64,000 nucleotides of DNA from Arthrobacter sp. MA-N2 (GTDB lineage Bacteria; Actinomycetota; Actinomycetes; Actinomycetales; Micrococcaceae): NCBI RefSeq assembly GCF_000517125.1, contig NZ_KI912155.1, positions 497,707-561,706 on the forward strand, in the 5' to 3' direction. Shown here piece after piece: positions 41,426-51,656 of this stretch (the first letter of the stretch is position 1; every line of letters begins with the position of its first letter). The notes beneath the pieces are model-generated. The model was given only the letters and a program-made list of their open reading frames with translations. It searched no databases and had not been told where the DNA came from. The position numbers and the translations under genes are program-made.

Positions 41426-43318
41426 CTATTCTACGGTGACGCTCTTGGCGAGGTTGCGCGGCTGGTCCACGTCGTACCCCTTGGCCTTGGCCAGCTCCGC
41501 CGCAAAAATCTGCAGGGGGACCGTGGTGAGCAGCGGCATCAGGAGCGTAGGGGTCTGCGGTACGTAGAAGACGTACTCGGCGTAGGCCCGCACGGCTTCA
41601 TCGCCCTCTTCGGCGATCACCAGGGTGCGCGCACCTCGGGCGCGGATTTCCTGGATGTTGCTCACAACCTTCGCGTGAAGGGAGTCGCGGCCACGGGGCG
41701 ACGGGACCACCACGAAGACAGGTTGTCCTTCCTCGATCAGGGCGATCGGTCCGTGCTTGAGCTCGCCTGCAGCGAACCCTTCGGCGTGGATGTAAGCGAT
41801 TTCCTTGAGCTTCAACGCGCCTTCAAGGGCCACCGGGAAGCCGACGTGGCGGCCAAGGAACAGTACGGATTTCTCGTCCTTCATGCTGCGGGCGAGTTCG
41901 CGGAGGGGGCCGGCATTGTCGAGGATCTTCTGGATGTGGGCAGGGATCTTTCCAAGGTCCGCAAGGACATCCTTGATCTGACCGGAGAAGATGTTCCCGC
42001 GCAACTGGGCCAAATAGAGGCCAAGCAGGTAGGCAGCGGTGATCTGGGCGAGGAATGCCTTGGTCGAAGCGACCGCGATCTCGGGACCGGCATGTGTATA
42101 CAGCACGGCGTCGGATTCGCGCGGGATGGTGGAGCCGTTGGTGTTGCAGATGGAGATCGTCTTGGCACCCTGCTCACGGGCGTAGCGTACGGCCATCAAA
42201 GTGTCCATGGTTTCGCCGGACTGGCTGATGGACACCACCAAGGTGTTGGCGTCAACGATCGGGTCCCGGTAACGGAACTCGTGCGCGAGTTCCACCTCGG
42301 TGGGGATACGGCACCAGTTCTCGATGGCGTACTTGGCCACCATTCCGGCGTAGGCTGCCGTGCCGCAAGCAAGCACGATGATCTTGTTGACCTGCTTCAG
42401 CAACTCGGGGTCGATCCGGAGCTCACTGAGGGTCAGTTGGCCGTTGATGTCCGAGCGGCCGAGCAGGGTCTGGGTGACGGCGTCGGGCTGGTCATGGATT
42501 TCCTTCTCCATGAAGGAGCTGAAGCCACCCTTTTCCGCGGAGGCCGGATCCCAGTCAACGTGGTATTCCTTGCCTTCGGCGGGAGCGCCGAAGAAGTCCG
42601 TGATCTCCACGGAGTCGGCCGTGATGGTAACGATCTGGTCCTGGCCAAGCTCGACGGCGCGGCGCGTGTGGTCGATGAAGCCGGAAACGTCCGAACCAAG
42701 GAAGTTCTCCCCCTCGCCGAGTCCCACCACGAGGGGAGAGTTGCGGCGGGCGGCCACGACGACGTCGGGACGCTCAGCGTGCACGGCGAGGAGCGTGAAT
42801 GCGCCTTCGAGCCGCTGGCAGGCAAGCTGCATCGCTTTGGTGAGCTTGCCGTTGGACGAGTCCCCATTGAGCTGGTTGCGGAAGATATCCCCCAGAAGTG
42901 CTGCTGCAACCTCTGTGTCCGTCTCCGACACGAAAGTGACGCCCTTGGCGACAAGCTCCTGCTTGAGCTCGGCGAAGTTTTCAATGATTCCGTTGTGGAT
43001 CATCGCGAGCCGTCCGCCATCGGCCAGATGCGGGTGGGCGTTCTGATCCGTCGGCCCGCCGTGGGTAGCCCAACGGGTGTGGCCGATGCCGGTCAGGGAC
43101 TCCGGGAGCGGATTTTCTTCGAGCTCGTTCAGCAGATTGCTGAGCTTGCCCGACTTCTTCCGGCTGGTGATGGTTCCATCAGCCACCACGGCGACTCCGG
43201 CCGAGTCATAGCCCCGGTATTCAAGACGACGAAGCCCTTCAAGCACGACGTCGAGAGCCGAGTGCCCGGCGTCTGCCCGGCGGGATGAATTGCCAACGTA
43301 ACCAACGATTCCACACAT
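41426..43318 (-). CDS. glmS: Glutamine--fructose-6-phosphate aminotransferase (isomerising)
   Basis: Makes glucosamine-6-phosphate for cell-wall and mycothiol precursors. The 630-residue protein begins MCGIVGYVG, exposing the nucleophile Cys2 after Met removal. It has [12 protein letters not shown], two SIS domains with [13 protein letters not shown] and [21 protein letters not shown], and ends NLAKSVTVE. The ATG at 43318 has TACTCT seven bases upstream and no binding site (leaderless); a reading from 43372 would bury Cys2. It works with GlmM, also in the window. Confidence 0.97.
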   Translation of the reverse strand: MCGIVGYVGNSSRRADAGHSALDVVLEGLRRLEYRGYDSAGVAVVADGTITSRKKSGKLSNLLNELEENPLPESLTGIGHTRWATHGGPTDQNAHPHLADGGRLAMIHNGIIENFAELKQELVAKGVTFVSETDTEVAAALLGDIFRNQLNGDSSNGKLTKAMQLACQRLEGAFTLLAVHAERPDVVVAARRNSPLVVGLGEGENFLGSDVSGFIDHTRRAVELGQDQIVTITADSVEITDFFGAPAEGKEYHVDWDPASAEKGGFSSFMEKEIHDQPDAVTQTLLGRSDINGQLTLSELRIDPELLKQVNKIIVLACGTAAYAGMVAKYAIENWCRIPTEVELAHEFRYRDPIVDANTLVVSISQSGETMDTLMAVRYAREQGAKTISICNTNGSTIPRESDAVLYTHAGPEIAVASTKAFLAQITAAYLLGLYLAQLRGNIFSGQIKDVLADLGKIPAHIQKILDNAGPLRELARSMKDEKSVLFLGRHVGFPVALEGALKLKEIAYIHAEGFAAGELKHGPIALIEEGQPVFVVVPSPRGRDSLHAKVVSNIQEIRARGARTLVIAEEGDEAVRAYAEYVFYVPQTPTLLMPLLTTVPLQIFAAELAKAKGYDVDQPRNLAKSVTVE

Positions 43319-43495
43319 GCCTACAAGAGTAGCGGGTGCCCTGCGAAACGGAGGTAGGATATCCAGCCCCAATGTCCCGCCGTCGTCCGGAATTCGGCGG
43401 ATCGTACGCTTTTACGGAGAGCATGCTCACATAGATTCTTCCCGGCGTTCACGCCGTATTTCCGGATCCGCCCACGGAAGGGCAGAATCTCTAGG

Positions 43496-44461
43496 GTGAC
43501 TTTGCAACGCAATGAAGCGAACGGCGACGGCTCCTCTCCGTTCGTGGAGCTGGACAGACAGACGTGGTCCAGGCTGGCTGCACAAATGGAGCAGCCGCTT
43601 AACGAAGAGGACATCGTCCGGCTTCGCGGCCTCGGCGATCCCCTGGACATGAAGGAAATCCGCGAGGTCTACCTTCCACTCTCCCGTTTGCTGCATCTCT
43701 ACGTCCAAGCGTCACAGCAGCTTCATGCGGCCACCACCACATTCCTGGGTGAGCAAACCCAGCGCACGCCCTTCGTGATCGGTGTCGCAGGCTCGGTGGC
43801 CGTGGGCAAGTCCACGATTGCCCGCGTGCTGCGCGAAATGCTCCGACGCTGGCCGGGCACTCCGAACGTGGAACTCATCACGACGGACGGATTCCTCTAT
43901 CCCCTCGCTGAGCTGAAGCGTCGGCATCTGCTTGAACGCAAGGGCTTCCCGGAGTCCTACGACCGGCGGGCACTGTTACGTTTCGTCAGCACGATCAAGG
44001 GTGGCGCCGAAGAGGTCCGCGCCCCCTGGTACTCGCACGTCACGTACGACATCGTCCCGGACAAGGAAGTGGTGGTCCGCCGGCCCGACGTCCTTATCGT
44101 CGAGGGTCTCAACGTATTGGCGCCCGCCCGTCCTCGGCAGGACGGCCGGCAGGGCTTGGCGCTGAGCGATTTCTTTGATTTCTCGATCTACGTCGACGCC
44201 AAAACTTCGTACATCGAAGATTGGTACGTGGACCGGTTCCGCAAGCTTCGGAGTACGGCTTTCGCCCAGCCCGAATCCTACTTTCACCGTTACGCGACGC
44301 TCTCCGATGCCGAGGCAGAAGCCACTGCACGCGGCATTTGGAAACGCATCAACGAGCCCAACCTTGAGGAAAACGTGCTGCCCACGCGCGGGCGGGCGCA
44401 ACTTGTCCTCACCAAGGATGCGGATCATTCCATCCGCCGCATGCTGCTCCGCAAGGTCTAG
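43496..44461 (+). CDS. coaA: Type I pantothenate kinase
   Basis: Phosphorylates pantothenate, the first step of CoA synthesis. The 321-residue protein has the P-loop [15 protein letters not shown] near residue 98, [25 protein letters not shown] and LIVEGLNVL, all typical of CoaA. The GTG at 43496 has no Shine-Dalgarno site; a CAGAAT box seven bases upstream suggests a leaderless start, less certain than others here. It is divergent from glmS. CoA made here is also the donor for the neighbouring AcpS. Confidence 0.95.
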   Translation: MTLQRNEANGDGSSPFVELDRQTWSRLAAQMEQPLNEEDIVRLRGLGDPLDMKEIREVYLPLSRLLHLYVQASQQLHAATTTFLGEQTQRTPFVIGVAGSVAVGKSTIARVLREMLRRWPGTPNVELITTDGFLYPLAELKRRHLLERKGFPESYDRRALLRFVSTIKGGAEEVRAPWYSHVTYDIVPDKEVVVRRPDVLIVEGLNVLAPARPRQDGRQGLALSDFFDFSIYVDAKTSYIEDWYVDRFRKLRSTAFAQPESYFHRYATLSDAEAEATARGIWKRINEPNLEENVLPTRGRAQLVLTKDADHSIRRMLLRKV

Positions 44462-44466
44462 CACGC

Positions 44467-45294
44467 ATGTGCTACAACTGCCGCACCAGCCGAAGATCGT
44501 TCACTTCGCTGCTGGCGGCAGGCGTGGGAATAACTGCTTTGGCTGCCTGCACCCCGGATACCCGGACCGCGTCACCCACTCCCCCCGCGGCAACGCCGAG
44601 TCCGACGGCGGCGACCACAACACCGGTTCCGGCACCAACGGCGAGCGAAGCGCCGCCGTCGAGCCCACCGCCGTCGGGGGCTTTGTCCCAAAAGCATTCC
44701 CTGAGCGACCCCACGAGCCAATGGGTCATTGTCAACAAGCACCGGCCGCTGACACCCCTGCAGTTCGTCCCTGCCGACTTGGTTCAGCCGAACGTCCAAC
44801 CAGCGGTCAGCGGAGAAGCTTCCCTGCTCAACAGCACGACTGCCGGCGCCGCCGAAAGGCTCTTCGCCGCGGCCGCCTCGGCCGGAGTGATCATGACGCT
44901 GGCGTCGGGCTACCGTTCATTCCAGACCCAAGCCACCATATACAGCGGGTACGTGAACACGCGCGGCCAAGCTTCGGCGGATACTGTCTCCGCACGACCC
45001 GGTTTCTCGGAACACCAGACCGGCTGGGCGTTCGATATCGGCGACGGTGGCGGGGCGTGTAGCTTCGAGCCCTGCTTCGCAGAGCAGCCGGCCGCTGTTT
45101 GGACCAAGGGCAACGCGTACAAGTACGGATTTGTTGTCAGGTACCCGTGGATGCACCAAGAAGTCACTGGCTATTACTACGAGTCTTGGCACTTGCGCTT
45201 TATTGGGGTTGAGGCCGCAACGGACATGGCCAATCGGGGCATCGCCACTCTGGAGGAATATTTTGGCCTCGAGGCAGCGCCAAGCTACTCTTAA
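44467..45294 (+). CDS. VanY-type D-alanyl-D-alanine carboxypeptidase lipoprotein
   Basis: A 275-residue exported peptidase of the M15B family. The N-terminus SRRSFTSLLAAGVGITALAAC looks like a twin-arginine signal with a lipobox ending in Cys28. A Thr/Pro/Ala-rich linker (about 30-75) follows. The zinc site is complete: ASGYRSFQTQ, SEHQTGWAFDIG (His and Asp) and SWHLRF (Glu upstream, His). It trims D-Ala from peptidoglycan stems outside the membrane. It starts five bases after coaA, so the two are probably co-transcribed. Confidence 0.88.
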   Translation: MCYNCRTSRRSFTSLLAAGVGITALAACTPDTRTASPTPPAATPSPTAATTTPVPAPTASEAPPSSPPPSGALSQKHSLSDPTSQWVIVNKHRPLTPLQFVPADLVQPNVQPAVSGEASLLNSTTAGAAERLFAAAASAGVIMTLASGYRSFQTQATIYSGYVNTRGQASADTVSARPGFSEHQTGWAFDIGDGGGACSFEPCFAEQPAAVWTKGNAYKYGFVVRYPWMHQEVTGYYYESWHLRFIGVEAATDMANRGIATLEEYFGLEAAPSYS

Positions 45295-45383
45295 CGGCTG
45301 ATTGTCCCGGAAAGTTGCCGACACTCCAACAAAGGTGAACCGCAACTCACCCGGAATTCATCAGCATGCGCTAGTTTGGTGCC

Positions 45384-45773
45384 ATGCTGAGTGGATTCAA
45401 GAATTTCATTCTGAAGGGCAATGTCGTAGACCTTGCCGTAGCCGTCGTCATGGGTGCCGCCTTCGGTGCGGTTGTTGATGCACTCGTCAAGAACGTCCTC
45501 ATGCCGCTGATCGCTGCCTTGGTTGGCTCCCCCAACTTTGACAGTTTCGCCAAAGTGACCATCAACGGAAATGATCTGCAATTCGGTGTTTTGCTGACTG
45601 CAATCGTCAATTTCGTCCTGGTAGCCGCTGCCATCTATTTCGTAGTGGTAGCTCCCATGAACCATCTCATCGAGCGTCGCAACGCCAAGTTGGGTATCGC
45701 TGAGGAAGAGCCTGCCGCGGACCCCGCGGTCACTCTACTCACCGAGATCCGCGACAACCTGGCCCAAAGGTAG
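45384..45773 (+). CDS. mscL: Large-conductance mechanosensitive channel
   Basis: A 129-residue MscL that opens under membrane tension on hypo-osmotic shock. It has the N-terminal amphipathic FKNFILKGN, TM1 VVDLAVAVVMGAAFGAVV with the pore-lining Gly/Ala residues, the extracellular loop, TM2 near residues 70-92 and the C-terminal helical bundle. The ATG at 45384 is six bases after TAGTTT and has no binding site (leaderless). It is followed by a strong bidirectional terminator. Confidence 0.96.
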   Translation: MLSGFKNFILKGNVVDLAVAVVMGAAFGAVVDALVKNVLMPLIAALVGSPNFDSFAKVTINGNDLQFGVLLTAIVNFVLVAAAIYFVVVAPMNHLIERRNAKLGIAEEEPAADPAVTLLTEIRDNLAQR

Positions 45774-45779
45774 CTCCAA

Positions 45780-45819
45780 CAAATGTGGCCCGTCTCCCTC
45801 GGGAGGCGGGCCACATTTG
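45780..45819. terminator. Bidirectional terminator between mscL and glmM
   Basis: A 19-bp stem with a single G-U wobble and a two-base apex, A/T-rich at its base, followed by TTTCA on the plus strand and GTTGG on the minus. It sits between two convergent stops (45773 and 45845). Confidence 0.85.
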
Positions 45820-45844
45820 TTTCACTTCTTTGCTGGGCTCAGGC

Positions 45845-47209
45845 CTAGAGGGCCAGCTCCCGCGGAATCGTGAGGCGGTCTTCGACGACGCCGGCGAGTT
45901 CAGTACAAATGCGGGTTGCGGTATCCATGTCCGCTGCCTCGACCATCACCCGCACCAGGGCTTCCGTGCCCGAAGGCCGAAGGAGCACGCGGCCGGTCTC
46001 GCCCAGTTCGAGTTCGGCCGCGGCCACCGCGGCAGAGACGCCTTCATCTGATGCTGCCCGTGACTTGTCCACGCCTTTGACGTTGATCATGAGCTGCGGC
46101 AGCTTGGTCATGACGCGCGCGAGGTCCTTGAGCGACTTGCCGGTGCCAGCCACCTGGGCGGCGATCTGCAAACCAGTCAGCACGCCGTCGCCAGTGGTGG
46201 CGTAGTCGGAGAAGATGACGTGGCCCGATTGCTCTCCGCCGAGGCTATACCCGCCGTCACGCATTTCCTCCAGGACGTAGCGGTCCCCGACTGCGGTCTC
46301 GCGGATGGTGATTCCAGCATTCCGCAAGGCGATCTTGAGCCCGAGGTTGCTCATCACGGTAGCGACCAGGACGTCGTCCTTCAGCTTTCCGGACTCCTTC
46401 AGCGCGAGGGCCAGGATCGCCATGATCTGGTCGCCGTCAACTTCGTTGCCTTCGTGGTCCACAGCGAGGCAGCGGTCGGCGTCACCGTCGTGGGCTATGC
46501 CGAAGTCAGCACTGTGCTTGACCACTGCTGCCTTCAGCGGGCCAAGGTGGGTGGAACCGACGCCGTCGTTGATGTTAAGGCCGTCAGGCTCCGCACCAAT
46601 CACCACGACTTCGGCGCCGGCACTGGCGAAGACCTGCGGGGAACAGCCGCTGGCGGCACCGTGGGCGCAGTCCAGCACAACCTTGAGGCCGTCGAGCCGG
46701 TGCGGGAGGGTACCGAGCAGATGCACGATGTAGCGGTCCTCGGCGTCCGAGAAGCGTTGGATGCGGCCGACGTCGCCGCCTACGGGACGGGACGGTTCCT
46801 TGCCGAGCTGGGCCTCAATCGCGTCCTCCACCTCGTCCGGGAGCTTCTGGCCGCCGCGGGCAAAAAACTTGATGCCGTTGTCCGGTGCAGGATTGTGCGA
46901 GGCCGAGATCATGACCCCGAAATCGGCATCGAGGTCCGCGATGAGGTAGGCCGCCGCGGGCGTGGGCAGCACACCGGCGTCGTACACATCGATGCCGGAG
47001 CTCGAGAGCCCGGCTTCCACCGCGGCAGCGATAAACTCGCCGCTGGCGCGCGGATCCCGGGCGACGACGGCGCGTGGCCGCGTTCCGTTGGCCGCGCGCT
47101 CGTGGCCAAGGACCACCGCAGCCGCTTGGGCCAACTGGAGAGCAAGCTCCGCAGTGAGCAATCCATTGGCGAGACCACGCACGCCATCTGTTCCAAATAA
47201 TCTAGCCAT
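45845..47209 (-). CDS. glmM: Phosphoglucosamine mutase
   Basis: Converts glucosamine-6-phosphate to glucosamine-1-phosphate on the way to UDP-GlcNAc. The 454-residue protein starts [13 protein letters not shown], has the phosphoserine Ser104 in MISASHNP, the metal loop [14 protein letters not shown], and the phosphate-binding [12 protein letters not shown]. The ATG at 47209 has TAGACT eight bases upstream. In many actinobacteria it directly follows rplM-rpsI; here two plus-strand glycosyltransferase genes separate it from rpsI. Confidence 0.97.
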   Translation of the reverse strand: MARLFGTDGVRGLANGLLTAELALQLAQAAAVVLGHERAANGTRPRAVVARDPRASGEFIAAAVEAGLSSSGIDVYDAGVLPTPAAAYLIADLDADFGVMISASHNPAPDNGIKFFARGGQKLPDEVEDAIEAQLGKEPSRPVGGDVGRIQRFSDAEDRYIVHLLGTLPHRLDGLKVVLDCAHGAASGCSPQVFASAGAEVVVIGAEPDGLNINDGVGSTHLGPLKAAVVKHSADFGIAHDGDADRCLAVDHEGNEVDGDQIMAILALALKESGKLKDDVLVATVMSNLGLKIALRNAGITIRETAVGDRYVLEEMRDGGYSLGGEQSGHVIFSDYATTGDGVLTGLQIAAQVAGTGKSLKDLARVMTKLPQLMINVKGVDKSRAASDEGVSAAVAAAELELGETGRVLLRPSGTEALVRVMVEAADMDTATRICTELAGVVEDRLTIPRELAL

Positions 47210-47306
47210 CGCGTCCCAGTCTAGACGACGGCTGTAGGGGCCGAGGCAACGAGTGCCGGGGCCGGCTTGTAACCCTTCAGCCGCGAGACCGCAAGAGTGG
47301 TACTAC

Positions 47307-47335
47307 TTGACTTGCGTTTTTTACTCCACTCTAGT
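47307..47335 (+). promoter_or_regulatory. Candidate promoter of the glycosyltransferase pair
   Basis: TTGACT (47307-47312), a 17-base spacer and TCTAGT (47330-47335), ending 32 bases before the start of the GT2-GtrA gene. Confidence 0.5.
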
Positions 47336-47367
47336 AATGCCTCTTAACAAGTATCTACGATTACCGC

Positions 47368-48597
47368 ATGACACCTAGCTCTGGGGGCTTGGCGCTCGAA
47401 ATAATCGTCCCCGTTTTCAACGAGTCCGCCATACTCGAAAGAAGCATTCGCCGGCTTGCCGAATATCTTTCCCGGGAATTGTTGTATAGCTGGAAAATCA
47501 CGATTGCCGATAATGCGAGCACGGACGCGACCGGCGCCATTTCGCGAAAACTTGCTGCTGAGATTCCAAATGTCAGTTATCGGCGCCTCGAGACAAAAGG
47601 ACGAGGCTTCGCGCTCCGCGACGCCTGGACGTCATCAAAAGCCGAAGTTCTGGCATATGTCGACGTAGATCTCTCGACCGATTTGGCGGCGTTGCCGCCG
47701 CTTATCGCTCCCCTGCTTTCCGGACACTCGGATGTCAGCATCGGCACGCGGCTTGGCCGGACTTCCAGGGTAGTCAGGGGTCCCAAACGGGAATTCATTT
47801 CCCGGAGCTATAACCTGCTTCTCAAACGAACCATGCAGGTACGGTTTTCCGATGCCCAGTGCGGCTTTAAGGCCGTCAGGGCGGAAGTCGCGCATCGGCT
47901 GCTTCCTTATGTGGAGGACAACTGCTGGTTCTTCGACACCGAGCTGCTGATCTTGGCGGAGCGGGCCGGGCTTCGTATCCACGAGATTCCAGTCGACTGG
48001 ATCGACGATCCTGACAGCAAGGTGGACATCCGCCAAACCGCCGTCGACGACATCAGGGGCCTCGTGCGCGTCGCCGGTTCCATGATGAAGGGAAATATCC
48101 CTTTGCAAGCGATATACGCGGAACTGGGGCGAGGACCTATTGCCGTGCCAACGCGTCCCAGTTTCTTCGGCCAAGTGGTGCGTTTCGGAATCGTCGGCGC
48201 GTTCTCCACTCTCGCGTTTGCTTTGCTATATCTGCTATTCCAGGCCCCTTTCGGCGCTCAGCAGGGGAACTTCCTGGCACTGTTGGTCACGGCCATCGCC
48301 AACACCGCGGCCAACCGTCGCTTTACCTTCAGGATCCACGGACCCGAGCGGCTGTTCACACAACAGTTTCAAGGCCTTGTAGTCTTCTTGCTCGCTTGGG
48401 GCATCACTTCGTCCTCCCTGCTCCTGCTGCATGCCATCCACCCGGATGCGGCACCCCGTACCGAGCTGATCGTCCTGACTTGCGCGAACACCTTCGCCAC
48501 TCTTGTTCGCTTCGTCCTGCTCCGGATCTGGGTTTTCCGGGTTCGTCGCTCGGAGGAACGGCGCGGCGCGGCGACCATCAAGCAGCTGGCAACTTGA
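47368..48597 (+). CDS. Fused glycosyltransferase 2 / GtrA-like flippase protein
   Basis: A 409-residue two-domain protein. Residues about 8-240 are a polyprenyl-phosphate GT2 (DPM1/GtrB-like) with VPVFNESAILE, NASTDATG, the metal motif YVDVDLSTD and QCGFKAVR. Residues about 265-390 are a GtrA-like domain with four hydrophobic segments and the family's NRRFTF. The enzyme would load a sugar on undecaprenyl phosphate and help turn it outward. The next gene, a GT39-like transferase, overlaps it by four bases and could use that lipid-linked sugar. Confidence 0.88.
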   Translation: MTPSSGGLALEIIVPVFNESAILERSIRRLAEYLSRELLYSWKITIADNASTDATGAISRKLAAEIPNVSYRRLETKGRGFALRDAWTSSKAEVLAYVDVDLSTDLAALPPLIAPLLSGHSDVSIGTRLGRTSRVVRGPKREFISRSYNLLLKRTMQVRFSDAQCGFKAVRAEVAHRLLPYVEDNCWFFDTELLILAERAGLRIHEIPVDWIDDPDSKVDIRQTAVDDIRGLVRVAGSMMKGNIPLQAIYAELGRGPIAVPTRPSFFGQVVRFGIVGAFSTLAFALLYLLFQAPFGAQQGNFLALLVTAIANTAANRRFTFRIHGPERLFTQQFQGLVVFLLAWGITSSSLLLLHAIHPDAAPRTELIVLTCANTFATLVRFVLLRIWVFRVRRSEERRGAATIKQLAT

Positions 48598-50513
48598 GTA
48601 ACAAAACCAGCCGATTTGCCGGGCAATCAGCCCTGAACGCAGTCATCGAAGGCCGATCTCAGGTCATTCGGAAGTGGATTCGTGGGAATCTCCTGAGTCC
48701 TACATGGCAGCGGCCGGCTCTATTGAGTCTTCTTGCTTTGACGTCGGTCCTCTACATGTGGGGACTCGACCGAAACGGTTGGGCAAACTCGTACTACTCG
48801 GCTGCCGTTATGGCCGGTTCAGAAGATTGGACGGCATTCTTCTACGGTTCTTCGGATCCGGGCAATGCAATAACCGTTGACAAGCCACCACTGTCACTGT
48901 GGATTATGTCCCTTTCGGTGCGGATTTTCGGACTCAGCTCCTGGAGCATCCTCCTTCCGCAAGCTCTGATGGGAGTACTTAGCGTCTATTTGCTGTATCG
49001 GATGGTAGCGAAACGAACCGACCCAGCAACTGGCCTGCTTGCAGGGCTTTTCTTCGCGGTGACCCCTGTGGCGACTGTGATGTTCCGATATAACAATCCC
49101 GATGCGCTTCTGACTCTGCTCATGATCGGGGCCGCCTACGCTGCCCTTGAGGCAGTCGACCGGGGGAAGCTGCGTTGGCTTCTAGCCGCCGGTGCTTGTG
49201 TTGGGGCCGGGTTCCTAGCCAAACAACTCCAGATCCTGCTCATTCTGCCGGCCCTGGGAGTAAGTTACCTCGCCTTTTCGCGCCTCCCCATCATCAGGAG
49301 GCTGGTGCATTTATGTACGGCTTTCCTCGTGGCGGCCCTCACAGGCGGTTTGTGGTTCGTTCTTGTTCAGCTGGCAAACCCGTCCTCGCGGCCCTTCATT
49401 GGAGGTTCCCGAACAAATAGCGTCGTGGAGCTGACCGTAGGATACAACGGCCTGGATCGCCTGACCGGGGAAGCCGCAGTTCGAACTATGAGTCCCGAAA
49501 CTTCCGACGATCTCGCCTCTGGTTTCCAACGGTTTCTACAACCGCAGTTTTCGGGCCAGTTCGGTTGGTACCTTCCACTGGCCCTGGCCGGACTCTGCAT
49601 CGTTTCATGGCTCTTGTGGAAACGCGCCGCTGGAATACAGAAGCGTGCTCTTCTGGTCCTATGTGCCATCTGGTTTGTTACCTCGGCCACAGTCCTTGCT
49701 TTCATGTCTGGCATCGTCCACCCCTATTACTCGCTCGTGGCTGTTCCGCCGCTGAGTTGTCTGGCCGCCTTTGGGTTGGTTCATCTCCTGCGGCTCAAAA
49801 CACAATGGAAACCGCGTCTCGGCCTCGGCGTGGCTCTGCTGGGTTGCGTCATATTTGCTTATGTCATCGCGGCCCGTTCAATCAGCGACTTCCCTTGGTT
49901 TCCGCAGACCCTCCTTATCCTGGGGTCGGTATCCATCGCGGTCCTGCTCATCCCTGCCCCGGGCCGCCGTGTCCAACGGATCTCGACTGCGGTGCTGCTG
50001 CCTGCACTATTAGCGGGCCCGCTCCTTTGGTCAATAAGTACCGTCCTCAGCCCGCATGTCGGGGCCTCCGTGATGGCGGGCCCCAGCATCCTGAATACAC
50101 GCACTGACAGCCCCGACCGGCGACAACTGCCCGGAAACATGCCACCGGAGCTTTGGATTCTCTCCTTTGGCGACACCCCTGGTCCCGGCGTCGTCGACCG
50201 GTTACGGCAAGCCCCCACAAATGTCACTTGGTCCGCAGCCATGGTTGGTTCTGAATCGGCGGCGAACTACCAGCTTGCAAGCGGGAGGGCCGTGATACCA
50301 GTGGGGGGCTTCGATGGAACCGACCCATCGCCAACGCTTGAACAGTTCCAAGAGCTCGTTGGCGATGGCCGCATCGGATCTATGGTCATCCAGAACCTGC
50401 CACCGATGACTTTGGAAGGTCGTGGGGAAGCCGCGCGAATAATCGACTGGGTGCGTAGCCATTTCAGGGCTGAAAGCATCGATGGAGTGCAGTACTACTC
50501 TCTTCGGCCTTAG
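48594..50513 (+). CDS. GT39-like (YkcA/YkcB, ArnT-type) membrane glycosyltransferase
   Basis: A 639-residue polytopic protein. The first external loop contains YYSAAVMAG and ITVDKPPLSLWI, the acidic-then-KPP pattern of ArnT/PMT-type enzymes that take sugars from polyprenyl phosphates. About ten further hydrophobic segments follow, and then a C-terminal extracytoplasmic domain of about 150 residues. A TTG at 48594 overlaps the previous stop (TTGA) and is the most likely start. No strong binding site supports it, and the first in-frame ATG lies inside a helix. The glycan acceptor is unknown; wall polymers or exported proteins are options. Confidence 0.8.
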   Translation: MSNKTSRFAGQSALNAVIEGRSQVIRKWIRGNLLSPTWQRPALLSLLALTSVLYMWGLDRNGWANSYYSAAVMAGSEDWTAFFYGSSDPGNAITVDKPPLSLWIMSLSVRIFGLSSWSILLPQALMGVLSVYLLYRMVAKRTDPATGLLAGLFFAVTPVATVMFRYNNPDALLTLLMIGAAYAALEAVDRGKLRWLLAAGACVGAGFLAKQLQILLILPALGVSYLAFSRLPIIRRLVHLCTAFLVAALTGGLWFVLVQLANPSSRPFIGGSRTNSVVELTVGYNGLDRLTGEAAVRTMSPETSDDLASGFQRFLQPQFSGQFGWYLPLALAGLCIVSWLLWKRAAGIQKRALLVLCAIWFVTSATVLAFMSGIVHPYYSLVAVPPLSCLAAFGLVHLLRLKTQWKPRLGLGVALLGCVIFAYVIAARSISDFPWFPQTLLILGSVSIAVLLIPAPGRRVQRISTAVLLPALLAGPLLWSISTVLSPHVGASVMAGPSILNTRTDSPDRRQLPGNMPPELWILSFGDTPGPGVVDRLRQAPTNVTWSAAMVGSESAANYQLASGRAVIPVGGFDGTDPSPTLEQFQELVGDGRIGSMVIQNLPPMTLEGRGEAARIIDWVRSHFRAESIDGVQYYSLRP

Positions 50514-50532
50514 CTTCGCTCGCTTAAACGAC

Positions 50533-50568
50533 GATAGCCCGCCCCGCCGAATGGCGGACCGGGCTATC
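50533..50568 (+). terminator. Hairpin terminator after the GT39-like gene
   Basis: A 16-bp stem with two mismatches, GATAGCCCG...CGGGCTATC, and a GAAT loop, 20 bases past the stop at 50513. A second small hairpin (TAGCGCT/AGCGCTA) follows at 50582-50605. Confidence 0.6.
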
Positions 50569-50620
50569 ATGCAAGCGGATTTAGCGCTTGTGGATCCGAG
50601 CGCTAAGAAACGCCGAGGGC

Positions 50621-50656
50621 CCCGGACTGCGGTCGCGCCAGCGGCCACAGTCCGGG
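50621..50656 (-). terminator. Hairpin terminator after rpsI
   Basis: Stem CCCGGACTG/CAGTCCGGG extended by GG/CC past one mismatch, 10 bases beyond the rpsI stop on the minus strand. Confidence 0.6.
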
Positions 50657-50665
50657 AAAGCGCGT

Positions 50666-51175
50666 TTAGCGCTTGGAGTACTGCTGAGCCTTGCGTGCCT
50701 TCTTGAGACCAGCCTTCTTACGCTCGATGACGCGGGCGTCACGGCGCAGGAAGCCGGCCTTCTTCAGCGTGGCGCGGTTGTTCTCGGTGTCGATCTCGTT
50801 CAGTGAACGGGCGATGCCCAGACGCAGTGCGCCGGCCTGACCGGAAATGCCACCACCGTGGATGCGTGCGAAGACGTCGTAGGCGCCGTCAAGATCAAGG
50901 ATCTTGAAGGGCTCGTTGACATCCTGCTGGTGCAGCTTGTTCGGGAAGTAGTTAGCCAGCTCGCGGCCGTTGATGACCCACTTGCCGGTGCCGGGCACGA
51001 TGCGAACACGTGCAACAGCTTCTTTGCGACGACCAACTGCGGCACCCGAAACGGTCAGTGCCGGGCGCTCCTTCTTCGGCGCTTCTGCTTCCGCAGGACC
51101 GCTCTCCGAGGTGTAGCTGGTCAGGTTTTCCTCGGCCACAACGGCCTCGGTGGTCAGTTCTTCGTTCTGAGCCAC
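50666..51175 (-). CDS. rpsI: Ribosomal protein uS9
   Basis: A 169-residue protein. The conserved uS9 body (about 45-169) has [18 protein letters not shown] and ends in RKAQQYSKR, whose tail reaches the ribosomal P site. The N-terminal 40 residues are an acidic extension ([14 protein letters not shown]) common in actinobacteria. The start is the GTG at 51175, with AAGGAG upstream. It follows rplM by 37 bases. The gene usually found next, glmM, is 3.5 kb away here. Confidence 0.97.
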   Translation of the reverse strand: MAQNEELTTEAVVAEENLTSYTSESGPAEAEAPKKERPALTVSGAAVGRRKEAVARVRIVPGTGKWVINGRELANYFPNKLHQQDVNEPFKILDLDGAYDVFARIHGGGISGQAGALRLGIARSLNEIDTENNRATLKKAGFLRRDARVIERKKAGLKKARKAQQYSKR

Positions 51176-51212
51176 GATTCTCCTTGTTTTAAAAGTTGCT
51201 TGGTGGCCAGGA

Positions 51213-51656
51213 CTACTGGGCGACCTGGGTGATTTCGAAAGTCTTGGGCTGCTGTGCAGCGTGGGGGTGCTCAGCGCCACGGTAGACCTTGAGCTTGCCC
51301 AGCTGCTGTGCAGCGAGGGAGTTCTTCGGGAGCATGCCCTTGATGGCCTTCTCCACGGCGCGGACCGGGTTGGATTCCAACAGCTCCGCGTAGTTGACGG
51401 AGGTCAGGCCGCCCGGGTAGCCGGAGTGGCGGTATGCGCGCTTCTGCTCCAGCTTGGCGCCGGTCAGGGCGACCTTTTCAGCGTTGATGATGATGACGAA
51501 GTCGCCCATGTCCATGTGGGACGCAAAGGTCGGCTTGTGCTTTCCGCGCAGCAGTGTTGCGGTCTGGCTGGCAAGACGACCAAGGACAACGTCGGTGGCA
51601 TCGATGACGTGCCACTGGCGGTTGATATCGCCGGGCTTCGGGGTGTACGTACGCAC
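51213..51656 (-). CDS. rplM: Ribosomal protein uL13
   Basis: A 147-residue protein with the typical [22 protein letters not shown] opening ([18 protein letters not shown]), [25 protein letters not shown] and [19 protein letters not shown]. It starts at the GTG at 51656 and heads the rplM-rpsI operon. An imperfect hairpin with a CACGCT/AGCGTG core in its presumed leader (about 51693-51717) could be autoregulatory; I cannot match it to a known leader family. Confidence 0.97.
   Translation of the reverse strand: MRTYTPKPGDINRQWHVIDATDVVLGRLASQTATLLRGKHKPTFASHMDMGDFVIIINAEKVALTGAKLEQKRAYRHSGYPGGLTSVNYAELLESNPVRAVEKAIKGMLPKNSLAAQQLGKLKVYRGAEHPHAAQQPKTFEITQVAQ

Noticed and set aside
48396..48593. 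N-terminal extension of the GT39-like protein upstream of 48594
   Set aside because: It overlaps the coding sequence of the GT2-GtrA protein in another frame and reads as Cys/Pro/Arg-rich nonsense; the TTGA overlap is a better start.
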